64,000 bases of DNA. Source: Apostichopus japonicus (lineage: Eukaryota > Echinodermata > Holothuroidea > Aspidochirotida > Stichopodidae). The stretch's first letter is position 1; the number at the start of each line of letters is the position of its first letter. This document shows, in pieces, positions 27,601-35,311 of the stretch. The notes under the pieces were generated by a model. It saw only the letters and a list, made by a program, of their open reading frames with translations, was not told the origin of the DNA and searched no databases. Location: assembly GCF_037975245.1 (NCBI RefSeq), contig NC_092572.1:27637989-27701988 (forward strand), read 5' to 3'. Position numbers and translations under genes: made by a program.

Positions 27601-30600
27601 GGTCTACACAGTTTTTTATGATGCAAGAAATTTCAGAGGATTTTGAAAATTATTCGTCCTGTACTGTATGCATGTGTCGCTATGAGAGGCTTTGCTACTT
27701 CAATCCTATTAACACTTTCTTCGCATTTTTGCTCTAAATTTATTGATATTGCAACAAAACAGCAACAAGTGAGCTGTTAGGAGATGTTCGTATGCACCGA
27801 ACCCAAATATGTTTCTATTGGAGGTCTACATTGTTTTTTATAATGCAAGAAATTTCAGAGGATTTTGAAATTTATTTGCCCTGTACTGTATGTATGTGTT
27901 GCTATGAGAGGTTTTGCTACTTCAATCCTATAAAAAAAAATCTTCTCATTTTTTGTCTAAATTCATTCATATTGCCTTAAAATAGCAAAAAGTGTGCTCT
28001 TAGGAGATGTTCGTATGCACGGAACCCAAATATGTTTCTATTGGAGGTCAACACAGTTTTTTATAATGCAAGTAATTTCAGAAGATTTTGAAATTTATTT
28101 GCCCTGTACTGTATGTATGTGTTGCTATGAGAGGTTTTGCTGCTTCAATCCTATTAAAATTTTAGTCTCAAATTTCATATTATTTCCAAGACTGGCAAAA
28201 ACAGTACAAATAAACGTAATCTACAGAAGTGTTCGCAGTCACTGATACCTAACTTGGTAGCTTTTCTAGCCTATTTTCATGATTCTAGATGTAAAATAAA
28301 ATTCCTATGTTTACTTTTTTTTTCACTATCCTACTGTACTTACTGTGCTGTATACACTCAGTGTTCCTTCTCTTGTTGTTGTTAACATACACCTGTTTAC
28401 ATCGTTTATCCTGATTCTACGCAACGACTCATCAATAACTCGGAAAGTAAACAATGTATGATTCTCAGAGAGAGAGAAAACAACAACAACAACAGGAGCA
28501 GGGAACCAACATGATACAAACACCAGACCAAACTCACTGCTTACAGTGATACTGTGTGTAAATGAGAAGCCTGGTGTGATGTATTTATGTAACATCACTC
28601 CCTCCATGTTGTATCTAATGGCTCTATACTTGTATGTAGATATAAACAGATTATCTCCATGAACTGTTATATCATCAGGATAATCACCTTCTGATCCTTC
28701 CAAGGTGATTGTCTTGATTTTATTTAATCTAAAATCAAACACAATCACCTCGTTAGACATCAAACCAATAAATATCTCTCCCTCTCTGACAGTCATACAA
28801 ATGGCTCCTCTATCGCGTAACTGATCACTGTGTGTGGGTATGTCGTCTGTCTTGATATTGAAGACATCCAACTGATCACCACACACAGTGACTATACGAG
28901 AATCATCCAAGAATGAAACACAACGAGGCGGCCATCTTGAAGAATTCTTAAATTCTTTAGAATAAAACCGAGTTATAAATGGCGACGAAGAATCAGGAAT
29001 ACTTAATGCAAACAGGTCTATGAATGATGTCCTTGTGTCTTGGTTGTGACCGCTAACAGCAACTTTGGTAGAATCCAACGTCACATCACGCAGCTGTGAG
29101 TCGCCTTCACCGGTAAACCTGGGCAACCGCGTACGATGAACTCTATTATATACAAGGCAAAAAAAAGTACAATATTAGGTCAAGTTTACAAGGCCGTGTC
29201 CATGGTAACGAGAATGTTGTCAGACACTATGCATATGGTCGCTGGAGAATGTACGTTTTCATAACAAAAGCAAGAAAATAACGGAAGCTGAAGCACCCAG
29301 CTCCCCCCAAAGTGTCAATACTAAATAATAAACAAAAAATAAAGAAATAAACAAACAACTAAACAAACTCACGGATCGTATATTTGCGAACATGTTGAGA
29401 GGAATTTCGCCCTAAACACGAGCTCTGGGATATGGAAATAGCTATTTACACGATTGAGTGTATCAATTCATATGACATACAGTATAAGCGATTGGCCCAT
29501 AAGACGGGTTTCGTCGAGCACCCGGATCACGGGTGAACATTATGCTGTGATTTATTAATTATTAAAATTATCAAACAAACAATAAAATAATTGTGGATCA
29601 ATGAGACGCGAGGGCTTAATAAGGTTTCTCAGAAACTTGGCATATCCGCTGGTGATTATGTGTATTATATTCTCAGACTGAAATTCTCCCCGTGCAAATT
29701 AAGAAAGAACGTAAAAAAGAATTAACAGGAAAAATTTACAGAACCTGATCGAAGCCCCCCCCCCCCCCCCCCCGCCAATTCAGAATAAATTGTAAACAAC
29801 TATCAATAAATAAGCAAACAATTACACTAACGGATCGAGTTTGTTGAGAGAATTTTCGCTCTAAACACGAGCTATAAGATAAGGAGATACATGTTTACAC
29901 GATTGAGTGTATTAATTCATATGACAGTATATAATAGGCGATTGACCCGTAAGACGGGCTGTCGTCGAGCGCCCAGATCACGGGCGTACATTGTGCTGAA
30001 AAGTAACAACACATGGAAACGATCGATGAAATATTTATGATATAATACAAAATCTTTCTTACCCGCCCGTTCCCTATATGGAGTATACTATAGCTGTTTA
30101 CACGATTGAGTGTATCAATGCATACTCATAGGACATGCAGTATAATAAGCGACTGGCCCGTAAAACGGGCTTTCGTTGAGCACCCGTATCACGGGTGAAC
30201 AATATGCTGTGATTTCTTAGTTTAAAATTAAGTAAAAAATAATTGTGGATCAATGAGGCGCGAGGGCTTAAATAGGTTACTCAGAAACTAGGCATATATA
30301 GCCGCTGGTGATTATGTATATATTCTCAACTGGCTGACCCCTCCCCTTGCAAATTAAGAAAAGAACGTAAAAAAAGTAAAACAATTAATTTATATACTAG
30401 CTGTTGACCCCAAATATGTTATATATTCAAATATGCCGGTCACCTTTGGTCAAAATTCTTAGTTTTAATTGCAATCAAGGAAGTTTTCCTCACTCGGATT
30501 TTCAGTCATCTTGTGTGTTACTTAAAAATGTATGAGAACAATTTTGATAGTAAAAACCTGAAGGAAAGTATACTTTGAATACTTATAGCAATTTTAGCGT

Positions 30601-32806
30601 GCTGTAATTTGGGGCATGCATATACTGACTATACCGGTCCCGACCTTTACGGACCTTAATTCTCCAAAAAGCTTTAATTAATTAATTTCGGGTGGGAAGA
30701 TACTGGTCCCCTGGCCAACTATCAGAAGTACAACACCTAACAGAAAAGAACTGATCCAGGACCTCTGCACAATTTTGCAAACATACACAACGGAGCGAAA
30801 GTTTTTAAATCGATGGCGCTATACCAATGTAAATAAAGCGAAAATGTAAAAATAGATGGCGGGCTTCCACAATTCATTATCAAATAAAGTTTTACACTCT
30901 ACAAAGCGGCCGCAATGTGCTTTTCGCATTAGGGGACGTCATATCCTTATCAAAGATAGGCTTAATTGTAAGGATATATCATATAGAAAGTGCATTTCCA
31001 TGAACAACAGGACCCCTTGTCTACGCTTATATCCTTCACAAAGAAGCACATCCAGAAGGGAATTTCAAATATTGTGCAGTATTGTAGTGAATTACCAAAA
31101 TTTATGATATTGCCCGTGTACGGCGTTAATCTGTTTTCTGAGCTCCAAACCCGAAATGCGAACCACAAAAAATAGATTTATGGAAGGGGTCTTGCGAAAA
31201 GTTCCTCTGGTTCAATATAATATGGATATTTCAAAAACATTTAATGGTTGTATATGGCATGAGAAATGCCTAAAGCTAAATTATACTTTCGTTTAAAATA
31301 TCTACAGCTCTTCATTGTTCACTAATCAAATCAAATCATACAAATACCTCATTTATACGACAAAGTATATTAATGGTACGTTAATAATAAACCTGGCTAA
31401 TGATTCATAGATAAACCTGGCTTTTATCCGTATGACATCTATTCAATAAGATCAATAATAAAAGTAAAATGATACATTAATATGCTTCCAAGTCTCTGTG
31501 AAGGAATTTCTCACACTTTAACAGCTTCCGGTGAATTCGTCACCCCCCCCCCCACCAGGGCATTAAACAAATTCTAGTGATATAAAACAAAATCGTTCTG
31601 AAAAGTAATATGTGTGTGTGTTTCAAAGCGCTATTCGAGAACAAGAATATCCAAACCTACACAGATCCAGGACACCAGGGCTAAAAACACATCCCAAGGA
31701 ATGGTCCTCTTGAAAAGAAATAACACCGCGGCGTAAATATTCTGGTAAGGCGGATCCCAACGAAAATAAAATAACCTTGCGCCCATCCGCCAAAGACAAC
31801 GTTTAAAAAAAATCACTTTCTTACGTCTCTTCGTACACCCACCAAAATGGTAAGTAAAGCGATTTAGGGGGAGGGGCTGTGGGGGGGGGGCTGTTGCTCC
31901 TTGCTATACGCCACTTAAATATTTCAAAACGCTTCAATGTCTGAGGGCTTGGCCCTCTAAGCCCCGCCGGGCCTCTTTCTAATATATTTGACGATTAAGC
32001 AGTTAACATGATGATTCTTTTAATGTAAATCAATGAACCAGTTATCGAGATCCCGATGTTTGTTTGACCGCTCAGATATTTTCTGCAGACGCCGATAAAT
32101 TGCTCGCAAAAAACAGCGGGGGACGCTAAATTAACATGTGATTTACCATCATGTCTATGTCTAAGCTAGTGAAGTTAAACAAAGCTGCCAGTATCTAAGT
32201 CTTGTTTGATATTCTTCTCTATCGTGAGGTTTCCTTCAAGATATATGCTGTCGGGAAACGATGCTTTGAAAACAGCTTATTGCCGCCAATGTCACATGAA
32301 TAACTCACAAGAGAGTGAAAACGGCTGTTTACATTTATTAGCAAATGCACTGCTTGTAACTATGAAATGTATCTCAACAGAACAGCCTAACACACACACA
32401 CACAAACTATAAGACTTCCCTTTGAATTTCAAAAAATATAAATTTCGCATTTTTCCTCATTATTTCTAATATTCATATTACACAGTACTTACAAATTATG
32501 AAGTTCATTTAAGTTGCACCTCTGGAGTTATGGTGTTTACATGATTCTCAGACTGATCTTTGACCTCCACTATAAATACATAATGATTCTTGCACTCACT
32601 AATATGGATCTCTATACCACACATTCAGCCCATTCAAGTTTCAATATTTGTGGCACTGTCACAACAACATTATCAGACTTTGACCACTATTGACCTCACA
32701 TGAGCTTTGACCCCAACATAACAAAATGCTTTCTTTGTACTCACTACGGTAAAGTGTCTTACAACGTATGTTTTAAGTTTGGAGTTATGTTTATATAAAG
32801 ATTATG

Positions 32807-32875
<69 letters not shown>

Positions 32876-33633
32876 AAGGTTGTAATTTTTAGACCTCATT
32901 AGAACATAATAAGTTTCTTGAACTAGCTTAGATGGATTCACATACGACGTATGAATTTCATCTAAACTTTAATTTATAGTTTTTACAAGGTTTACAGACT
33001 GTAACCTGTGTTGAACTCAAGTGATCTTTAATCTCCATATAAAACAACAAATTATTGTCCTCATTAAAGTAATTACACACACTAAGTATTAAGTCCATCC
33101 GAGCTTGGCTTATGGCTAGAAGTTTAACGACGTTGTCTTCCTTCTTGAGTTATCTTGTTTATAAAGTTTTCAGACTTCGACATCAGTTGACGTCGTATGT
33201 CTATTTGCATCCTCCAATTTTAATTGGGTTCTTTTACTAACTTAAAGACAAATCCATATACAATGCATAAACTTCGGCCATCATATACTTTTTGAGTTAT
33301 TGTGTTTACAAACACAGTGTCGCATACACTCGGACGCACCCGCACAAATAACGACATCACCATCAAACAAATTCCTTATGCCTCCGCTAATTTAATGAAA
33401 AAAGAACCGAGGAAGAAATTAACCGTAGCATCGCTGAAAGGAACACATGGATATATTTATGACATATTAGAATAACGCATTGTTAAGTGGGAGATGGGTG
33501 TAACCTTCAGTCTAAACAGGGGACTTAATAAGGTAAAGTGGGAGGAGGGTCACATTAGAGGCAATTGATTAAGGCGGGTTAATAGAGAGGGTATTACTTA
33601 CGGTGTGATGATGGGAAGCTTTCTAGTGTCCAT
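475..33633 (-). CDS. NLR-like receptor gene: propeller-DED-DED-NACHT-ZU5-UPA, 14 exons seen, 3' end outside window
   Basis: Gene-level model joined by eye from 14 exons: 33602-33633, 28344-29142, 18316-18586, 17651-17950, 14854-16649, 14323-14525, 13806-13882, 12840-12901, 12589-12649, 8302-8634, 7429-7652, 2956-3093, 1097-1201 and 475-586. Every junction has GT donor, AG acceptor and compatible phase, giving about 1,504 open codons. Order: start peptide, beta-propeller (residues about 12-277), two DED-like domains (278-467), NACHT (about 469-1066), linker (1067-1201), ZU5 (1202-1311), UPA (1312-1432), Ser-rich tail. By family knowledge, death-fold plus NACHT proteins are cytosolic signalling ATPases of innate immunity, and ZU5-UPA occurs in UNC5, PIDD, ankyrins and the FIIND of NLRP1/CARD8. 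No LRRs are visible. The last donor at 475 shows the gene continues leftward, perhaps to a death domain. The weakest link is exon 2 to exon 3 across 9.8 kb; these could be two genes. Confidence 0.68.
587..1096. other. Intron 13
   Basis: AT-rich intron between exons 13 and 14. I see no coding exon, repeat or structured element in it. Confidence 0.6.
1097..1201 (-). CDS. Exon 13, Ser-rich tail with basic cluster
   Basis: A 105-base exon (35 codons, phase 0 at both ends) with an AATTGCAG acceptor and an ACG/GTAAAT donor. It encodes a Ser-rich run and then DVPRSKKRRFNES. The PRSKKRR cluster resembles a monopartite nuclear localisation signal or a basic phosphosite context; neither is proven. Otherwise low complexity and probably disordered. 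Confidence 0.75.
1202..2955. other. Intron 12 with a dispersed repeat
   Basis: Intron between exons 12 and 13. From about 2020 to 2620 it contains a copy of a dispersed repeat with runs such as CAAATGACCTTTGACCTACA and an end that resembles GCAAGGAACC ends elsewhere (about 20450 and 21935). The rest shows nothing I can name. Confidence 0.5.
2020..2620 (+). repeat. Dispersed repeat carrying DR1-like motifs
   Basis: Diverged copy of a family also seen near 4380-4650, 20430-21935, 32520-33410, 36770-37100 and 53590-53700. Shared phrases describe alternating gacct/tgacctttgac blocks and a 3-prime end near GCAAGGAACC. TGACCTTTGACC is present at 2153-2164. No ORF is present, so it is probably a nonautonomous element or an old composite. 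Confidence 0.5.
2956..3093 (-). CDS. Exon 12, second part of UPA domain
   Basis: A 138-base exon (46 codons, phase 0 at both ends) with a TTGCTGCAG acceptor and an AAG/GTTTTT donor. It encodes TIPYLYVAAPVVCRRSFFFE and then ETCFLVFEAAQEDPVELIVD, fitting the end of a beta-rich UPA fold. It lies 4.3 kb from exon 11. The donor is weaker than the others, but the reading frame joins exon 13 exactly. Confidence 0.78.
5905..6412 (+). mobile_element. LINE 3' end relic (CR1/L2-like)
   Basis: An open frame reads DNYNSYTKALELTDLKSL, then NRRVELCTNFAIGC and YAKLFPATHN, ending at 6148. This resembles the extreme C-terminus of non-LTR reverse transcriptases, where a short helical region follows the thumb. 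It is followed by about 240 bases of 3-prime UTR and ends AATAAACTACTACTACTA, the short terminal repeat typical of CR1/L2-type LINEs. Only the 3-prime end is present, as usual for 5-prime truncated copies. Clade assignment is tentative. Confidence 0.7.
6446..6675 (+). repeat. Direct tandem duplication of 115 bp
   Basis: TGTCATTAACTAGAGATGCT begins at 6446 and a near-identical copy begins at 6561; the match continues through a TTTTCTCAAGGGCGTAGGAAC segment. Near identity suggests a recent local duplication involving the left end of the adjacent MITE-like element. Confidence 0.85.
6650..6867. mobile_element. MITE-like element with GGCGTAGGAA ends
   Basis: A short inverted repeat GGCGTAGGAA (6650) and TTCCTACGCC (6858-6867) bounds a 218-base segment with G/C homopolymers and no transposase. 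It looks like a nonautonomous DNA element; the left end also occurs in the preceding duplicate at 6535. Confidence 0.5.
7429..7652 (-). CDS. Exon 11, first part of UPA domain, with SF-S tripeptide
   Basis: A 224-base exon with a GATACAG acceptor and a CCG/GTGAGT donor. It reads SKPMWRPKPNVLYQL, then VIWIESFSWETCEI, then FKQIQVYAAGN and IPIHVGFYPKLPGERP. This matches UPA, the domain that follows ZU5 in UNC5, PIDD and ankyrins. The SF-S tripeptide (Phe codon 7570-7572, Ser codon 7567-7569) is where FIIND and PIDD proteins carry their autoproteolytic SF/S or HFS site. In this protein the residue before Phe is Ser, as in the FIIND type. Cleavage itself is inference. Confidence 0.87.
7653..8301. 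other. Intron 10
   Basis: Intron separating ZU5 from UPA. It has weak hairpin-like AT sequence but nothing I can name. Confidence 0.5.
8302..8634 (-). CDS. Exon 10, ZU5 domain
   Basis: A 333-base exon giving 110 residues. The ZU5 hallmark is clear: VNKEGGILEIPGTGVRLEIP followed by VGAIEQECLIQMRII, then VVVELLPDNLKLHQLAKLTL and a closing strand KAMVYSSHHAKG. ZU5 is a beta-sandwich found in ZO-1, UNC5, ankyrins, PIDD and the FIIND of NLRP1/CARD8. Here it lies immediately before a UPA exon, which is the FIIND order. Two histidines in SSHH, near the exon end, lie about 30 residues before an SF-S tripeptide in exon 11. Acceptor TCTAAAG, donor AAAG/GTACTG; phases agree. Confidence 0.9.
8877..9226 (+). 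repeat. (ATGT)n microsatellite with embedded (GT)n
   Basis: About 350 bases of ATGT repeats interrupted once by a roughly 40-base GT tract at about 8957-8996. Open frames in all phases across it are artefacts. It lies inside the intron upstream of the ZU5 exon. Long GT tracts can form Z-DNA, and length here may be mis-assembled. Confidence 0.98.
9227..12588. other. Intron 9, GT-rich block without ORFs
   Basis: From about 9270 to 11700 the plus strand is unusually rich in G and T with few stretches of coding potential. Around 10140-10290 a degenerate phrase close to TAGGTGTTATGG and GGCCTAACAC recurs about three times. No terminal repeats or reverse transcriptase found. Could be an old nonautonomous element; unassigned. 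Confidence 0.4.
12589..12649 (-). CDS. Exon 9, short polar linker exon
   Basis: A 61-base exon after a strong polypyrimidine tract (TTCTTCCTCCAG) with donor AAAG/GTGTGT. It encodes MEFRLHSRSSNEPSATKAVK, a polar and basic linker leading into ZU5. Phases 0 in and 1 out agree with both neighbours. Confidence 0.72.
12840..12901 (-). CDS. Exon 8, short linker exon
   Basis: A 62-base exon with a TTTGCAG acceptor and a CCG/GTGAGA donor. It encodes VEWTIGANVIHTLDVHTGKW plus Pro, and reads as alternating hydrophobic residues suggestive of beta strands. Phase 1 in and phase 0 out agree with exons 7 and 9. No domain recognised; it may be a pre-ZU5 strand region. Confidence 0.72.
13806..13882 (-). CDS. 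Exon 7, short linker exon
   Basis: A 77-base exon with a CCCTAG acceptor and a TTTCAG/GTACAA donor. It encodes LLFPSPPKDVTDDKILKALQ and a few further residues. Both split codons fit the neighbours (phase 2 in, phase 1 out). The sequence looks like a proline-rich linker followed by a helix. No domain recognised. Confidence 0.75.
14323..14525 (-). CDS. Exon 6, helical segment after NACHT
   Basis: A 203-base exon with a TTTTTAG acceptor and a CATG/GTAAGT donor. It encodes 67 residues starting VPIKRLKFSDVVEKV, predicted largely helical and amphipathic, ending LLKFILNCKHVNAA with a split Cys codon. This is the place where LRRs would begin in a typical NLR, but no LxxLxLxxN repeat is visible. It probably completes the helical region C-terminal to NACHT. 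I recognise no named domain. Confidence 0.85.
14854..16649 (-). CDS. Exon 5, NACHT NTPase module
   Basis: One large exon (1,796 bases, 598 codons) holds the whole ATPase. Visible motifs: Walker A GQPGSGKT at 16378-16401, Walker B LILDGLEE about 75 residues later, a sensor-like IITART, and a later helical segment FLHKLIQEWFAAKYL resembling the winged-helix/HD2 region of NLRs. NACHT domains bind and hydrolyse ATP to drive oligomerisation of cytosolic immune receptors. The exon begins 38 bases before the first internal Met, at an AAAG acceptor in phase 2, so the Met at 16611 is not the start. Two acidic, Ser/Thr-rich stretches interrupt the fold (15676-15777 and 15301-15537), the second with several Ser-Pro or Thr-Pro sites. 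The donor is AAAG/GTACAG. Catalytic motifs are intact. Confidence 0.93.
16650..17650. other. Intron 4
   Basis: AT-rich intron between the second DED and NACHT exons. No repeat, exon or RNA gene recognised. Confidence 0.5.
17651..17950 (-). CDS. Exon 4, second death-effector-like domain
   Basis: A 300-base exon (99 full codons plus split codons at both ends) with a TTTCAG acceptor and a GAAG/GTATTG donor. The split codon with exon 3 is GAT. It reads QETEYDRFLAGLSAHL and then SFLLTIDKMGIINPSDV, LETPLEEYRLL, repeating the layout of exon 3: six-helix bundle spacing, with the hydrophobic helix, Gly turn and P-S-D-V helix cap aligned. Tandem DEDs are known in FLIP, caspase-8 and caspase-10. A charged stretch, KTKAQDEG, links it to the NACHT exon. 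The two DED exons probably arose by duplication. Confidence 0.8.
18316..18586 (-). CDS. Exon 3, first death-effector-like domain
   Basis: A 271-base exon with acceptor TTCCATAG and donor AGAG/GTAGG. Its 90 residues start ASIFTFSQLKEEL. The core FLLALEERGYIHPSNV followed by NRLTDALTEL matches the DED pattern in which a short helix with an E-x-R-G-x-I turn precedes a P-x-N-V helix. Death-effector domains pair with each other to recruit adaptors or caspases. It begins in phase 0, compatible with the donor of the propeller exon, and ends in phase 1, compatible with the second DED exon. Divergence from vertebrate DEDs is large, so DED-like is safer than DED. Confidence 0.8.
18602..18760 (+). repeat. 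(TAA)n next to a TATATAGCGCC...GCGCTTTACA repeat
   Basis: An ATA/TAA microsatellite (about 18606-18642) runs into TTATATAGCGCCAAATCAGT and then CTCAAAGCGCTTTACAAAG. Similar pieces occur near 42585 (CAAAGCGCTTTACAG) and 55340 (TTATATAGCGCCACTG), so this is a dispersed short element, probably SINE- or MITE-like. Confidence 0.6.
20430..21935 (+). repeat. Extended copy of DR1-bearing dispersed repeat
   Basis: Several diverged blocks in tandem, each with GACCTTTG(G/A)TGACCTTGGA followed by a CATGACNGTTAT-like phrase (about 20836, 20945, 21100, 21598). It begins with GGTTCCTTGCTTATAAGGAC and ends GGTTCCTTTTGCTAAAGCAAGGAACC-like, a short inverted repeat. No long ORF. Confidence 0.6.
24711..28168 (+). 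repeat. 222 bp satellite, about 16 units, with 891 bp higher-order repeat
   Basis: The anchor GGAGGTCTACA recurs near 24937, 25384, 25602, 25826, 26276, 26492, 26717, 26937, 27158, 27380, 27601, 27822 and 28047, with variants near 24715, 25156 and 26048, so spacing averages 222. Units around 24940-25960 reappear almost base for base about 891 bases later, including shared variants such as GATGTTGGTATGCACC and a GTATGTATGTATGTGTTG expansion, showing a four-unit higher-order duplication. Many units retain a 62-codon plus-strand frame with the same start and stop. Since 222 is divisible by three this may be fortuitous; I do not call it a gene. Confidence 0.95.
28344..29142 (-). CDS. Exon 2, beta-propeller domain (NHL/WD-like)
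   Basis: A single 799-base open exon (266 codons) beginning VHRTRLPRFTG after an ATAG acceptor. It contains about six degenerate blade-like repeats, seen as recurring hydrophobic strands followed by polar turns: SRIVTVCGDQLDVFN, GEIFIGLMSNEVIVFD, DNLFISTYKYRAIRYN and EGTLSVYST. No GH-WD signatures are present, so it is nearer to NHL-type propellers than to classical WD40. Propellers usually bind ligands or proteins. The exon ends at a strong donor (ACA, then GTAAGTAC) in phase 0, matching the DED exon at 18586. Read-through instead meets an in-frame TAG 15 bases beyond the donor (stop at 28326-28328), which would give a stand-alone protein of about 280 residues. No AATAAA is seen just downstream of that stop. 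Confidence 0.82.
29371..30370 (+). repeat. Three diverged copies of a hairpin-containing unit
   Basis: TTTACACGATTGAGTGTAT recurs at about 29440, 29895 and 30097. Each copy continues into a GACCCGTAAGACGGGC-type hairpin and a second CCCGnnTCACGGG hairpin. The first and third copies share a further 200 bases (AATTGTGGATCAATGAG, AGGCTTAATAAGG-like, TGATTATGTGTATTATATTC-like). The first two are about 457 bases apart, the third is 5-prime truncated. Confidence 0.8.
32520..33410 (+). repeat. DR1-type dispersed repeat with internal (ATT)n
   Basis: Carries the same phrases as the copies at 2020 and 20430 (GACCTCACATGAGCTTTGACC, AGTTATTGTGTTTACAAAC-type) and an ATTCCTTATGCCTCC end resembling GCAAGGAACC ends. 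An ATT microsatellite of about 65 bases sits inside at 32809-32873. Several blocks repeat at roughly 120-180 base intervals. Confidence 0.55.
33602..33633 (-). CDS. Exon 1, translation start of the propeller/NLR gene
   Basis: A short first coding exon encoding MDTRKLPIITP, the last codon split 2+1 with the next exon. The start is in a strong Kozak context: A at -3 and G at +4. The donor is CACC followed by GTAAGT, close to consensus. Its phase fits exactly the acceptor of the propeller exon at 29142. About 60 bases of likely 5-prime leader lie to the right. Because it is so short, support comes only from Kozak context, donor strength and phase. Confidence 0.6.
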
Positions 33634-35311
33634 CTTCTGACAGATTTCTCAAAGTTGCGCACGATCCTGCTCAACTGAACCGAAATAATAGTACTAAAGT
33701 AAAGGTTCATACTAATCATATAATACAAGTGCAAAATGTTTCTGTCTTTTGTATAAGTAAGCAGTATTGCACCTTTAACATATACTGATTTGAAAACTAT
33801 ATACCGTATATAAATATGTCTAACATACGCACAGCGTTGTTGTTCTATGTAGACATGTTCAAAAGGCTACTTTCGGAACCCACAATTTAGATTCAATGTT
33901 TCATTAACGTTGAGAAATAAACAGCATAAAATAAGTGCGTCCCAGAAGTGATTGAATCTTTGGAAGAATTAATGTGTTGAATTAAGTACAGTCAAATTAA
34001 ATCATATTTAGTAGAAATATCATTTTTTAAATGTACCTCAAATGCAGTATCAAATGGTATTATAAATAACTAGTGTGATGTATATAAACAAAATAGTGTA
34101 ACAGTGAGAAATATTGATGCAAACATGTTAGTTCTCTCATTAAGATTTCCATTAATGAACTAAGTATTTTACGAGTTGACAATAGGCTTACACTGCAAGA
34201 GCGTCAAGAGGAGTCTACAGTTTTTCATCTGAATTGAGGTTGACCATTCACTAAGAGTGAATGTTTTATTATGGAGTGATATGTAAGCTTCAGTAATAAC
34301 GCTATAATAACTTCACGCTTAAACATGATATACTAATATCTATTCAGTCAAAGAATATTCCCATAGCTGAACTGAATTTCATTGTCTAAAATATTCACCG
34401 GAAATCTTAATTCATCACAAAATTTGATGAACGTATCTGGCAACAGTTCTATATTGTTTGTGTTTCTCCATGCACAATGTACGAAAACAATACAATAAAT
34501 AAGTAAACAATTTATGAAGTGTAATGATGTTAGTTAACATTATATATCAGGACTGTAATAGCTTGTCAAGATCATCTGCCATTATGAAACACATATTACT
34601 TAGAATGAGCAGGAAGTTGTTAACCTACACTTCCTGTAGTAGAAACGGTTAAAGGGTATACATTGAAATAACTATATCTAGCGTTAAAAGCAGTGTATTA
34701 AGATGGTGGTCTCTGTTAATTAACACGATAGACTACCTTTCTCTTTAAACTTGTGTGTCATAGTATACCCGCTACTGGAGTACCCCATAACGCTACCTTC
34801 TAAACCATAGCCATTGACAAATATAATACGAATAACTGTGTACTGCTGTAATACACACAGAAAGGGTAACACTTACATTGAAAGCCTCTCTAATTCACTT
34901 GTGTGATGTTGCCGTGTGAACCAAGGATCCTTTGAATCCTTCTTCGTCAACTAAGTTAAAACACACTGAAACTGATCACGAATAGTATCTTGATATGCAA
35001 GTCGAAGAGGACGAAGTTACCCCAATGCAGTAAGAATGACGTTATGGGAATACGATAAATAGAAATGAGTTGTGAGAGAGGCAATATGAAAGCAGATTAT
35101 TACACAGCACTGTACATATCAATACTGATCGCGTGACTGATAAACAACGCCCACTGTACACGTACCAGACTGTGCATTGAGCTCCACAGTTGGGTTCAAA
35201 GGTTCATTTGTCAAGTCAACTATTGTAGATTTTCTTTTCCTGTATTTCCCCTTTCAATATTCAGTTTCACAGTAGAATGGATATATGATATTTATTGTGT
35301 AGCCACACGAC
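33634..35311. other. Putative upstream region of the propeller/NLR gene
   Basis: Noncoding, AT-rich sequence right of the start exon. Leader bases up to about 33700 are likely transcribed. I see no TATA box at a convincing distance, CpG cluster or other conserved element. Confidence 0.35.

Larger units (their letters stand above)
18587..28343. other. Intron 2, 9.8 kb, repeat-filled
   Basis: Separates the propeller and DED exons in the joined model. It contains the TAA-associated element, about 1.5 kb of the DR1-bearing dispersed repeat (20430-21935), two full CRE palindromes TGACGTCA (22710-22717 and 22984-22991), and the 222 bp satellite (24711-28168). I found no convincing exon on either strand, but a small one could be missed. 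If two genes exist, the boundary lies here. Confidence 0.5.
29143..33601. other. Intron 1 of the propeller gene
   Basis: Contains a degenerate repeat in three copies (29371-30370), a 19-base C run (29755-29773), the DR1-bearing repeat (32520-33410) and an ATT microsatellite (32809-32873). No further exon recognised. Confidence 0.5.

Noticed and set aside
25771-28245. Repeated 62-residue proteins in the satellite
   Set aside because: Copies of the same noncoding 222 bp unit. No domain, no upstream splice or promoter signal. Listed as a repeat.
32759-32941. Poly-isoleucine frame
   Set aside because: Reading of the ATT microsatellite.
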